This document shows, piece after piece, positions 7,974 to 15,759 of a stretch of 64,000 nt of DNA. A program made the position numbers and the translations under genes. How positions within the stretch are numbered: the stretch's first letter is position 1; each line of letters opens with the position of its first letter. The notes beneath the pieces are model-generated. The model did no database searches, was not told the origin of the DNA, and was given only the letters and a program-made list of their open reading frames with translations. Source of the DNA: Pseudomonas sp. AL03 (GTDB lineage: Bacteria > Pseudomonadota > Gammaproteobacteria > Pseudomonadales > Pseudomonadaceae); the NCBI RefSeq assembly GCF_029960815.1, contig NZ_JASBRE010000013.1:62001-126000 (forward strand), written 5' to 3'.

Positions 7974-9128
7974 TTAGGCCTTTCGATTGAGCAAACTGCG
8001 CTCCATCCGCGCGATGCCTTCTTCCAGCAACGACCGTGGGCAGCCGAAATTCAGGCGAACGAACTGTTTGCTGTCGTCGCCGAATTCCAGGCCCGCGCTC
8101 AACCCGACTTTGGCGTGTTCAAGGAAGAACTGCTGTGGGTTGTCCAGCTCCAGCGCCGAGCAATCGAGCCACGCCAGATAGGTACTTTGGGGCACGTTCA
8201 TAGTGACACCCGGCAATCGGGTGCGAACGGCGTCGACCAGGTAATCGCGGTTGCTTTGCAGGTAGGCCATCAGCTCGACCAGCCATGGCCCGGCTTCGCG
8301 GTAGGCGACGCGGGTGGCTTCCAGGCCCAGCGGGTTGACGCTGTCGACCAGTCCGCAGCGCGCGTGGTTGACCCGCTCGCGGATGGCCCTGTCCTGAATG
8401 ATCATGAACGACGTTTTCAGCCCGGCGATGTTGTACGCTTTGCTCGCCGACATCAGCGTGATGGTGCGCTTGGCGATTTCCGGGCTCAACGTTGCGATCG
8501 GCACATGCCTGCGTCCGTCGAAGCACAGTTCGGCGTGAATCTCGTCGGAGATAATCCAGGCGTCCTGTTCCAGGCAGATGTCAGCCACCGCTTGCAGTTC
8601 TTCCCTCGGGAAGACCTTGCCCAGCGGGTTGTGTGGGTTGCTCAGCAGCAGGGCGCCGCCACCTTCCAGGGACTGGTGCAAGGCGTCGAGCAGCGAGGCA
8701 TACGTACCGTCCGCCAGCGCGTCGAAATTCAGTTCGACCTTGTTCAGCCCCCAATGGCCCGGCGCATGGCGCAGCGGCGGGTAGTTGGGCGTCTGGACCA
8801 CGACGTTCTGCTGCGGCTGGACCAGCGCATGCAGGGCCATATTGAAACCCGACTCCACGCCTGGCAGAAAAATCAGCGCCTGAGGCTCGACGCGCCAGGC
8901 GTACTTGTTCCAGAGGTCGGCGACGATGGCATCGCGCAAGTCATCCTGGGCCACGCTGTAGCCGAGCATCGGGTGCTCCAGACGTTTTTGCAGGGCCTGG
9001 ATGATCACCGGCGGTGCGGAGAAGTCCATGTCGGCCACCCACATCGGCAACACGTCAGCCGGGTAACGGCTCCATTTGGTACTGCCGGTGTTGTGGCGGT
9101 CGAACACCTGGTCAAAATCGAAAGTCAT
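7974..9128 (-). CDS. PatB/MalY-type C-S lyase, PLP-dependent
   Basis: A 384-residue fold-type I PLP enzyme. The opening FDFDQVFDRHNTGSTKWSRY with VLPMWVADMDF is the family signature of MalY/PatB cystathionine beta-lyase-like proteins. LLSNPHNPLGKVF, IISDEIHAEL (PLP-binding Asp) and SASKAYNIAGL (Schiff-base Lys) mark the active site. The expected activity is cleavage of cysteine S-conjugates or cystathionine to pyruvate, ammonia and a thiol. ATG 9128 is preferred over the upstream possibilities because related proteins begin there; ATG 9140 is also possible. No partner gene is adjacent. Confidence 0.85.
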   Translation of the reverse strand: MTFDFDQVFDRHNTGSTKWSRYPADVLPMWVADMDFSAPPVIIQALQKRLEHPMLGYSVAQDDLRDAIVADLWNKYAWRVEPQALIFLPGVESGFNMALHALVQPQQNVVVQTPNYPPLRHAPGHWGLNKVELNFDALADGTYASLLDALHQSLEGGGALLLSNPHNPLGKVFPREELQAVADICLEQDAWIISDEIHAELCFDGRRHVPIATLSPEIAKRTITLMSASKAYNIAGLKTSFMIIQDRAIRERVNHARCGLVDSVNPLGLEATRVAYREAGPWLVELMAYLQSNRDYLVDAVRTRLPGVTMNVPQSTYLAWLDCSALELDNPQQFFLEHAKVGLSAGLEFGDDSKQFVRLNFGCPRSLLEEGIARMERSLLNRKA

Positions 9129-9348
9129 GCTCAGTCTCATAAAAGGCGTGGTTGAACGTGGGGCAATGATAAGCGCCAGTTTGATCCGTGGCGACAGAAT
9201 GAGCCGCAGCACCGCCGACGGTCGGTTTTCACACAATACGCTGATGCAGTGTCTACAGCTTTAAGTGTCGGCAGCCAGACTGCCGCCACCGTGATTGTCC
9301 AGAAGAACCCGATAAAAGCACCGGGTTTCCACCTGACAGAAGTGCACG

Positions 9349-9474
9349 ATGGACCTCAACCGTCGTCAGTTCTTCAAGGTCGCCGGTATCGGCCTTGCGG
9401 GCTCGAGCCTCGGCGTGCTGGGCATGGGCCCCGGCGCCAGCCTTCGCCGAGCAGGTGCGCCCCTCAAGGAAGGC
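9349..9474 (+). pseudogene. Remnant of formate dehydrogenase-N alpha subunit (TAT signal region)
   Basis: ATG 9349 starts MDLNRRQFFKVAGIGLAGSS, the twin-arginine signal and first residues of FdnG-type formate dehydrogenases. A frame change follows near 9430, since FAEQVR, the usual signal cleavage region, is in another frame. The reading ends at 9474, inside the tail of the broken RES toxin on the other strand. The rest of the 1000-residue enzyme is absent, so a deletion joined the two truncated genes. Confidence 0.75.
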
Positions 9475-9851
9475 AATAGCGCCCGGTGGCGCGGCCGGGC
9501 TTCAAACCCGGGATGAGCAGAAAGGGATGCTCGGCCAGCAGCTCATCAGCAAACAGCTGCTGATTGGGCGAGAGTTGAGACGGGATGAGCCAATTCGGGT
9601 TCGACGCATCTTCGGGCTGAACAATCTTGATGAAATTCGAATCCAGCACTTCGAAGCACGTCAACACGTGAGGCACCCTATCGAGCGTATCGAAGCCTGC
9701 GTGGGCCGCGACTTCCAAAATGGCAGTGGACGGGAGGGTTCCATCGACCACTGGATTGCTGCGCACCAATGCCACTGTCCCACGTGTCCTTGAAGACCTC
9801 GTGGTCAAGGCGCCAAGCGTGCCGCTTCCCATCCCAGGGCAAAGGATTCAT
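9464..9851 (-). pseudogene. RES-domain toxin gene, inactivated
   Basis: The start ATG (9851) overlaps the stop of the antitoxin gene as ATGA, the usual coupling of xre-res pairs. The first frame reads AWRLDHEVFKDTWDSGIGAQ followed by QSSGRWNPP, the conserved opening of RES toxins. Near 9731-9737 about ten codons are missing and the frame changes; the second frame resumes at STAILEVAAHAGFDTLDRV and ends at 9464 without the usual C-terminus. RES toxins degrade NAD+; this one has lost core residues of the fold and should be inactive. Confidence 0.75.
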
Positions 9852-10357
9852 TGATAAACCCCGTGTCCAATCCGGGTCAAATAGTCCTCGACTACCTGGA
9901 AGCCAAGCGAGTTGTCGATCAGCTCCAGCGGGATATTTCCGTCCAGGTATTTGCAGGGTTTCTTCAACCAGTCCTCAGCCAACAGCTGATTGCCAAACAC
10001 GTTGATGGCGTGCTCCAGGGCCTGCGCATACTGGAAGGCGACTGTACTTTGTTGTTGGTTTAGCCGCACTGGTTTGGTCTCCTTCGCTAAGCGCTGGACG
10101 GTCCTGAGGGACTTCCCTGTAATGCGCTGAACAAGGCCGTGCGCCATGTAAAGATCGGATATAGAAAGCATGTCCCTGACGTCGCTCTGGTCAAAGCCTT
10201 CCTGTGTGTATCGGATGATCAACAGGCGCGTATCACCTTTGCGGCCATGTAACAGCACCTCAGTCGGCTTTCGGGTAACACTCTTTGTCTCCGTCGCTAC
10301 GACTGCTTTCCCTGTGGATTTGACGGCAGGCTTGTCTGCTTGATGGCACTGGATCAA
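9848..10357 (-). CDS. Xre/MbcA/ParS-family antitoxin of a RES toxin pair
   Basis: A 169-residue protein. The C-terminal part FGNQLLAEDWLKKPCKYLDG and PLELIDNSLGFQVVEDYLTR is the DUF2384 toxin-binding domain of RES antitoxins; the middle (DVRDMLSISDLYMAHGLVQR followed by ITGKSLRTVQRL) looks like the Xre-like DNA-binding region. Its stop overlaps the start of the toxin gene by four bases. The start is a TTG at 10357 and is uncertain; an internal GTG is an alternative. The antitoxin looks intact although the toxin is broken, so it may remain as a DNA-binding orphan. Confidence 0.75.
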   Translation of the reverse strand: MIQCHQADKPAVKSTGKAVVATETKSVTRKPTEVLLHGRKGDTRLLIIRYTQEGFDQSDVRDMLSISDLYMAHGLVQRITGKSLRTVQRLAKETKPVRLNQQQSTVAFQYAQALEHAINVFGNQLLAEDWLKKPCKYLDGNIPLELIDNSLGFQVVEDYLTRIGHGVYQ

Positions 10358-10431
10358 CTCGACCCGTCTGAGTAGCCACTGCCTCTGTGGCGAGGGGGCT
10401 TGTCGGAACGCCGCACCGCCCCTTTCGGCCC

Positions 10432-10494
10432 TGTAGCAGCTGTCGAGCTTGCGTTCGGTTGCGCAGCCGGATGCAGGCTTCGCCAGCTGCTACA
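10432..10494. repeat. Long-loop inverted repeat of Pseudomonas intergenic type
   Basis: Arms tgtagcagctg (10432-10442) and cagctgctaca (10484-10494) are perfect 11-bp complements. The nearby sequence with tgtggcgagggggctt at 10386-10401 is also a common Pseudomonas intergenic element. It fills the gap between the antitoxin gene and phaC. Confidence 0.55.
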
Positions 10495-10590
10495 AGGTAT
10501 GCGTTACTACTGAAATGGCATTACCACAACGCCCAAGTTTTTCGCGCTCGGCATCAGCACGCAATAGAAGTTATGGCGCGGGGCTGCCTG

Positions 10591-12294
10591 TCATTGCATC
10601 ACATAACGCCCCGGTGCCGACTCTATCGCCGGGTATTGCGTGTTACCGGTGTGCAGCACGGAAGGCTGGCGTTCGCCGGACTGTTCAGCCAGCCAGACGA
10701 ACCAGTCATTCCACCAGCTACCGGCATGTTGCTCGGCATTCTTGAACCAGGTTTCAGGGTTTTTAGTGACCCGATTGTTGGTCCAATAGTGGCGCTTTTC
10801 CTTGGCCGGTGGGTTGATCACTCCGGCGATATGCCCCGAAGCGCCCAGCACAAAACGCTTGGTCCCGGAGAGCAACTCGGTGCTGGCGTAAGCGCTTCTC
10901 CACGGCACGATGTGATCGTCATGGGTGGCGAGGATGTACGCCGGAGCATCGATGGCGCGCAGGTCCAGCTTGACCCCGCAACAGTCCAGCTCACCGGATT
11001 TCAAGTCGTTCTGCAGATAGGTGTGACGCAGATACCAGCAGTACATCGGGCCTGGAAGGTTAGTGCTGTCGTTGTTCCAGAACAGCAGGTCAAGGGGGAT
11101 CGGTTTCTGGCCCTTGAGGTATTTGTCGACGTTGTAGTTCCACCACAAGTCGTTGGGGCGCAGCAGCGAGAAGGTGTTGCCCATGTCCTCGCCCTTGAAC
11201 AGGCCGATGGGACCATCCAGGCCGCCGATGGTGCGCTCGCGGTAGGCCACCAATTGTTCGTCGACGAAGATGTCGATGGGGCCGGTATCGAGGTAGTCGA
11301 GGAAGGTGGTTAATAGGCTCACGCTGCCGATCTCGCGGTCGCCGCGCGCCGCCAGGACGGCCAGCGCCGAGCTCAACAAGGTGCCGCCGATGCAGAAACC
11401 GACGCAATTGGGCCGCTGCTCGCCGCTAATCTCGCGGGTCACTTGCAGGCCTTTGAGGATGCCGGTTTCGATCAGGTCATCCCAGGTGGTGCCTGCGTGT
11501 TCCTGGTCGAAGTTGCGCCACGACATCAGAAACACCGGGTGTCCTTGTTTCAACAGATGGCCCACCATCGAGTTGTCCGGGCGCAAGTCGAGAATGTAGT
11601 ACTTGTTGATTGACGGCGGCACGACAAACACCGGGCGCCGATACTGGGTTTCGGTTTGCGGGTAATACTGAATCAGCTGGAAGAGTTCGTTCTCGAAGAC
11701 CACTTCGCCGGGGGTGTTGGCGAGGTCGACGCCCACTTTGAAAGCGCCGGCGTCGCACTGGCGCATCTTGCCTTCTTGCAGGTCGCTGGCCAAGTGCAAC
11801 AGGCCAGTGAGGAGGCTGCTTCCCTGAGTATCGACGACCCGTTGCAGCGCATCGGGATTACTGGCCAGAAAGTTACTCGGCGCCCCGGCAGCAATGGCTT
11901 GTTCCACCAGATACAGCAGACGCTGGCGCGGTTTTTTGTCCGGGATCGCTAACTTTTCCAGCAGCTTGAGCAGAAACCCGGCGTTGAGCAGGTAAAAGGC
12001 GGCGAGGGAGCCGAACAGTGGCTGGCTCCAGTTGCCGCTGGCGAAACGTCGATCGTCGAAGGTGAAGGGCTGACCGGTCAGCAGACGTTGGCCGAGTTCG
12101 CCCCATTGCTGCTGGTAATCCGATTGAAGGCTGTCCAGGGTACCGCGCGGCAGGTCAAACCACTCGTTGTATTCTTGTCCGGTAAACCACGGATTGGTGC
12201 TGACCCAGAGACGTAATTGTTGCACTGCATAGGAGGCAATGAACGGTACCTGGCCTGACCAGAAAGTGTTGAAGGTATGCGCGTTGTTGTCCAT
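10591..12294 (-). CDS. phaC: Poly(3-hydroxyalkanoate) synthase of the phb locus
   Basis: A 567-residue PHA synthase. The lipase-like box GFCIGG carries the nucleophile Cys at about residue 301; the Asp in THDDHIVPW (about 459/460) and the His in GASGHIAG (about 488) complete the triad. It polymerises (R)-3-hydroxyacyl-CoA at granule surfaces. It lies with phaA and phaB in the order phaB-phaA-phaC on the minus strand with a divergent AraC-type regulator, the layout described as phbRBAC in Pseudomonas sp. 61-3, so a short-chain (3HB) preference is likely rather than the medium-chain type. A strong terminator lies between phaA and this gene, so it may have its own promoter or depend on read-through. 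Confidence 0.93.
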   Translation of the reverse strand: MDNNAHTFNTFWSGQVPFIASYAVQQLRLWVSTNPWFTGQEYNEWFDLPRGTLDSLQSDYQQQWGELGQRLLTGQPFTFDDRRFASGNWSQPLFGSLAAFYLLNAGFLLKLLEKLAIPDKKPRQRLLYLVEQAIAAGAPSNFLASNPDALQRVVDTQGSSLLTGLLHLASDLQEGKMRQCDAGAFKVGVDLANTPGEVVFENELFQLIQYYPQTETQYRRPVFVVPPSINKYYILDLRPDNSMVGHLLKQGHPVFLMSWRNFDQEHAGTTWDDLIETGILKGLQVTREISGEQRPNCVGFCIGGTLLSSALAVLAARGDREIGSVSLLTTFLDYLDTGPIDIFVDEQLVAYRERTIGGLDGPIGLFKGEDMGNTFSLLRPNDLWWNYNVDKYLKGQKPIPLDLLFWNNDSTNLPGPMYCWYLRHTYLQNDLKSGELDCCGVKLDLRAIDAPAYILATHDDHIVPWRSAYASTELLSGTKRFVLGASGHIAGVINPPAKEKRHYWTNNRVTKNPETWFKNAEQHAGSWWNDWFVWLAEQSGERQPSVLHTGNTQYPAIESAPGRYVMQ

Positions 12295-12326
12295 GGAACT
12301 CCTTGCCCACTTACGTAAACCGAGCG

Positions 12327-12360
12327 AAAAAAAGCCGCGGCGCCGGACTTCGGCGCCGCG
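12327..12360 (-). terminator. Intrinsic terminator between phaA and phaC
   Basis: A perfect 10-bp GC-rich stem (arms 12336-12345 and 12351-12360, loop gactt), followed on the minus strand by a run of seven T (12333 down to 12327). It lies after the phaA stop and 32 bases before the phaC start. Confidence 0.85.
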
Positions 12361-12389
12361 TCAGCCACTTAAACGAACACTCCTGTGTT

Positions 12390-13568
12390 CTAGCGCTCGA
12401 TCACCAGGCTGACGCCCTGGCCGCCACCGATGCACAACGTGGCCAGGCCTTTTTTGCCGTCGCGACGAATCAGTTCGTGCAACAGCGACACCAGAATCCG
12501 CGCGCCCGATGCGCCGATCGGATGACCGAGGGCAATCGCGCCGCCGTTGACGTTGACCTTGCTGGTGTCCCAACCCAGTTCTTTACCGACCGCCAGTGAT
12601 TGCGCAGCGAACGCTTCATTGGCTTCAATCAGGTCGAGGTCGTCCAGGGTCCAGCCGGCTTTCGCCAGTACCAGGCGGGTGGCCGGTACCGGGCCGATAC
12701 CCATGATCGAGGGGTCCACACCGGCACTGGCGTAGGCCGTGATGCGTGCCAGCACCGGCAAGCCGAGGGCCTTGGCCTTGGCGGCGCTGGCCAGCAACAG
12801 CACGGCGGCACCATCGTTGAGGGTCGACGAGTTGCCGGCCGTCACGCTGCCGTCTTTCTGGAACGCGGGTTTGAGGTTGCTTAATGCTTGCAGCGTGCTG
12901 TTCGGGCGCGGCTGTTCATCGGTGTCGAAGGCCAGCGGCTCACCCTTGCGCTGAGGGATCAGGATCGGGGTGATTTCACGCTTGAAGTAACCCGCTTCGA
13001 TGGCCGCAGCGGCTTTCTGTTGCGAGGCGGCGGCGAAAGCGTCCTGCTCTTCGCGACTGAGGTCGTACTTCTGCGCCAGGTTCTCTGCGGTAATGCCCAT
13101 GTGGTAGTCGTTGAAGGCATCCCACAAACCGTCCTGAATCACGCTGTCTTGCAATTGCGCATGACCCAGACGCAAACCGGTGCGTGCCTTGGGCAGAACA
13201 TAGGGCGCCAGGCTCATGTTTTCCTGACCGCCGGCAATCACCAGTTCGGCGTCGCCACAACGGATGGCCTGGACCGCAAGCTGGACCGCCTTGAGTCCCG
13301 AACCACAGACCTTGTTCAGGGTCAGGGCAGGGGTGGTATGGGGCAGGCCGGCCTTGATGGCCGCCTGGCGTGCGGGGTTTTGCCCCGAGCCTGCGGTGAG
13401 TACCTGACCGAGGATCACTTCATCGATCTGCGAGCCGTCCAGACCTGTCTCTTCCAGCAGGCGGCGAATGACCGCCGCGCCCAGTTCGGTGGCTGGAATC
13501 GCGGACAAGGCGCCTTGAAAACTGCCAACGGCGGTACGTGTAGCGGCAACGATTACGACTTCGTTCAT
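12390..13568 (-). CDS. phaA: Acetyl-CoA acetyltransferase (beta-ketothiolase)
   Basis: A 392-residue thiolase. [15 protein letters not shown] contains the acyl-accepting Cys near residue 88, [11 protein letters not shown] the catalytic His, and CIGGGQG near the end the second Cys. It condenses two acetyl-CoA to acetoacetyl-CoA, the first step of polyhydroxybutyrate synthesis. ATG 13568 is selected because GAGGTCACGC lies just upstream; another in-frame ATG at 13580 has no better site. It follows phaB by 64 bases and ends just before a strong terminator. Confidence 0.93.
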   Translation of the reverse strand: MNEVVIVAATRTAVGSFQGALSAIPATELGAAVIRRLLEETGLDGSQIDEVILGQVLTAGSGQNPARQAAIKAGLPHTTPALTLNKVCGSGLKAVQLAVQAIRCGDAELVIAGGQENMSLAPYVLPKARTGLRLGHAQLQDSVIQDGLWDAFNDYHMGITAENLAQKYDLSREEQDAFAAASQQKAAAAIEAGYFKREITPILIPQRKGEPLAFDTDEQPRPNSTLQALSNLKPAFQKDGSVTAGNSSTLNDGAAVLLLASAAKAKALGLPVLARITAYASAGVDPSIMGIGPVPATRLVLAKAGWTLDDLDLIEANEAFAAQSLAVGKELGWDTSKVNVNGGAIALGHPIGASGARILVSLLHELIRRDGKKGLATLCIGGGQGVSLVIER

Positions 13569-13632
13569 GCGTGACCTCATAAAAAAGACAACATTCGTCT
13601 AGCGCGAGCAGGGCGCCCTTGCCCTGGCCGGT

Positions 13633-14379
13633 CTACTGCATGTTCATGCCGCCGTTGACCGAGAAGTCCGCGCCGGTGCTGTAGCCCGATTCATCGGAAG
13701 CCAGCCAGGCCACGATGGAGGCGATTTCTTCGGGTTGGCCAAGGCGCCCGACCGGTGTGGCTGCGATCATGGCGTCGAGAATGTCTGGACGGATGGCCGC
13801 GGTCATACTGGTCTGGATGTAGCCTGGGGAGACGGTGTTGGCGGTCACGCCCTTGCCGGACACTTCCCGGGCCAGAGCCATGGTGAAGCCATGGATGCCG
13901 GCCTTGGCCGCGCTGTAGTTGGTCTGGCCGAACTGGCCGCGCTGACCGTTGATCGACGAGATGTTGATAACCCGTCCCCAACCTTTGGCCAACATCCCTT
14001 CAATCACCTGTTTAGTGGTGTTGAACAGGCCAGTCAGGTTGGTGCCGATGACTGCATTCCAGTCTTCCGGAGTCAGTTTGCGAAAGGACGCATCGCGAGT
14101 GATGCCGGCGTTGTTGACCAATACATCGATGGGGCCGAATTGCTCACGTGCCATCTCGAACGCTTTGCGCGTTGATTCCCAATCGGTGATGTCGCCATAG
14201 ATGCATTCGAATTGATAACCCGCCTCCAGTTGGCTCGCCATCCATTCGTTCTTGCGGGCGGAGTCAGAGCTGCAGCCCACGATGACCTTGAATCCTTCCT
14301 TGTACAGGCGTTGGCTTATCGCAGTGCCAATCCCACCCATACCACCCGTGACCAACGCAATACGACTAAGCGACTTCAT
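13633..14379 (-). CDS. phaB: Acetoacetyl-CoA reductase
   Basis: A 248-residue SDR. TGGMGGIG near the N-terminus is the NADPH-binding glycine motif, NNAGITRD is typical of the FabG/PhaB branch, and Ser in NISSINGQRGQFGQTNY with YSAAK supplies the catalytic residues. The NGQRGQFGQTNY stretch is characteristic of PhaB rather than FabG. It reduces acetoacetyl-CoA to (R)-3-hydroxybutyryl-CoA. ATG 14379 has a GGAAGAG ribosome site; the longer upstream frame has none. First gene of the minus-strand phb operon, divergent from the AraC-type regulator. Confidence 0.93.
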   Translation of the reverse strand: MKSLSRIALVTGGMGGIGTAISQRLYKEGFKVIVGCSSDSARKNEWMASQLEAGYQFECIYGDITDWESTRKAFEMAREQFGPIDVLVNNAGITRDASFRKLTPEDWNAVIGTNLTGLFNTTKQVIEGMLAKGWGRVINISSINGQRGQFGQTNYSAAKAGIHGFTMALAREVSGKGVTANTVSPGYIQTSMTAAIRPDILDAMIAATPVGRLGQPEEIASIVAWLASDESGYSTGADFSVNGGMNMQ

Positions 14380-14698
14380 ACACTCTCTTCCTTTTTGTGT
14401 TTTGCGCTGCAAGATGGGTGGATTGTTCGGTATTGGCGGGGTGTGCGGAAGTGTTGAGAGGTGACTGTGTGGTGTCCAACGGTGCCATGCATGGAATGAA
14501 ACTGAACTGTTCACTGCTGTTGGCATCGCCAAGCGGCTGCTACAGGGCGACGAATGGCGTGAAATAGTGGCTAAAAATCAGGACTACCTATACTGGGATC
14601 AATATTGGCCACTAAACACCCCGTTAGCATTTCGATTCAACGCAGATCAGTTATGGCTCCGGACAGGATGTTCGGTTCCACAGGTCATTGAGGACGCC
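14380..14698. promoter_or_regulatory. Divergent promoter region of phaB and phbR
   Basis: The 319 bases between the two starts contain no gene. Near 14397-14411 the sequence TGTTTTGCGCTGCAA resembles the inverted repeat found upstream of the phasin gene (18313-18360) and could be a PhaR-type site close to the phaB start. No clear -10/-35 pair could be fixed by eye. Confidence 0.45.
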
Positions 14699-15736
14699 AT
14701 GTATAGAATGAGTTCAGGCTATGCCAGCGTGCTGGTAAATACGCTCTCGGCTCAAGGACTGGATGTTGCCAGTCTGTGTCGGGAAGCTGGACTAGACATT
14801 AATCTCGCGAACACACCAGGAGCGTTTTGCGAGCGAAGGAATATCTATCGATTATGGGAGCTGGCCGCTCAGGCCTCGGGCGATCCGGACATCGGCTTGA
14901 AGGCCTATGGAAGTTTCCACCCCGGCAGCTTTCAGATCGTCGGCTACACCATGATGTCCAGCCTGAATCTGAAAAAAGCCCTTGAGCGCCTGGTCCGTTT
15001 CAGTCCGTTGATTGGCACCGGTTTCAGCCTTTTCTTTACATCGGAACAGCAGAATTACCGGCTGTCCGGGCTCGATCATCAACAAAAAGGTTCGGTCAAA
15101 CCTCGCCAATACACCGATGCAGCGCTGGCTTCATTGCTGGGTTTCTGCCGTAAGCTGGCGGGCGGCAATTCACCGCACCCCTTGAGCGTGGGTTTCACTT
15201 ATCCCGAACCTGAAGACACCTCCGAGCATCGACGGCTGTTTGGCTGCGACCTGCATTTCGACGCGCCTTACGACAGCATTTTGTTTGACGAGCAGGAGCT
15301 GCTACGTCCGTTGAGCATGGCCAACGAAGCGTTGGCGGTGCTGCACGACAGTTTTGCCGAGGCTCAACTGGATCTGCTGTTTGGTTTCTGCATTGTCGGC
15401 ACGGTTCGCGCGTTGATTACCGAGCGCTTGAGTCAGGACCAGGGGCAGTGCGATATGGAGTCGATCGCGACAGCATTGAACATGAGCAAGCGGACGCTGC
15501 AACGCGCGCTGGAAAAGGAAGGGACGCAATTCAAGGACGTGCAGAACGATGTGCGCCGGCAATTGGCCGATTTCTACCTGCGCCATTCTCACTTCAACAT
15601 GAAGCATGTCGCGTATCTCCTTGGTTTTCATGATCACAGCAGTTTCAATAAAGCCTGTAGCCGCTGGTTTGGCATGACACCCGGTCGGTACAGGGCCGAT
15701 GAACCGTTTGAAATCGAGGAGGCCGCGCCGGTGTGA
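14699..15736 (+). CDS. phbR: AraC-family regulator of the phb locus
   Basis: A 345-residue regulator with an N-terminal ligand domain of the OruR/ArgR-like type (Arabinose_bd, LVNTLSAQGLDVASLCREAG) and a C-terminal pair of helix-turn-helix motifs (IATALNMSKRTLQRALEKEG near 270 and VAYLLGFHDHSSFNKACSRW near 318). Start ATG 14699 has GAGGAC upstream; a longer GTG-initiated frame from 14567 lacks one. Position opposite phaB matches PhbR, reported as an activator of phbBAC in Pseudomonas sp. 61-3. The assignment rests on synteny and domain order. Confidence 0.85.
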   Translation: MYRMSSGYASVLVNTLSAQGLDVASLCREAGLDINLANTPGAFCERRNIYRLWELAAQASGDPDIGLKAYGSFHPGSFQIVGYTMMSSLNLKKALERLVRFSPLIGTGFSLFFTSEQQNYRLSGLDHQQKGSVKPRQYTDAALASLLGFCRKLAGGNSPHPLSVGFTYPEPEDTSEHRRLFGCDLHFDAPYDSILFDEQELLRPLSMANEALAVLHDSFAEAQLDLLFGFCIVGTVRALITERLSQDQGQCDMESIATALNMSKRTLQRALEKEGTQFKDVQNDVRRQLADFYLRHSHFNMKHVAYLLGFHDHSSFNKACSRWFGMTPGRYRADEPFEIEEAAPV

Positions 15737-15759
15737 CGCAGTTCTCCTCAACGTAAACG

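Noticed and set aside
7932..9155. A 407-codon plus-strand frame covering the PatB-like gene
   Set aside because: The minus-strand frame has clear PLP-enzyme motifs; the plus frame is rich in Arg, Gln and His as is usual for shadows of GC-rich genes.
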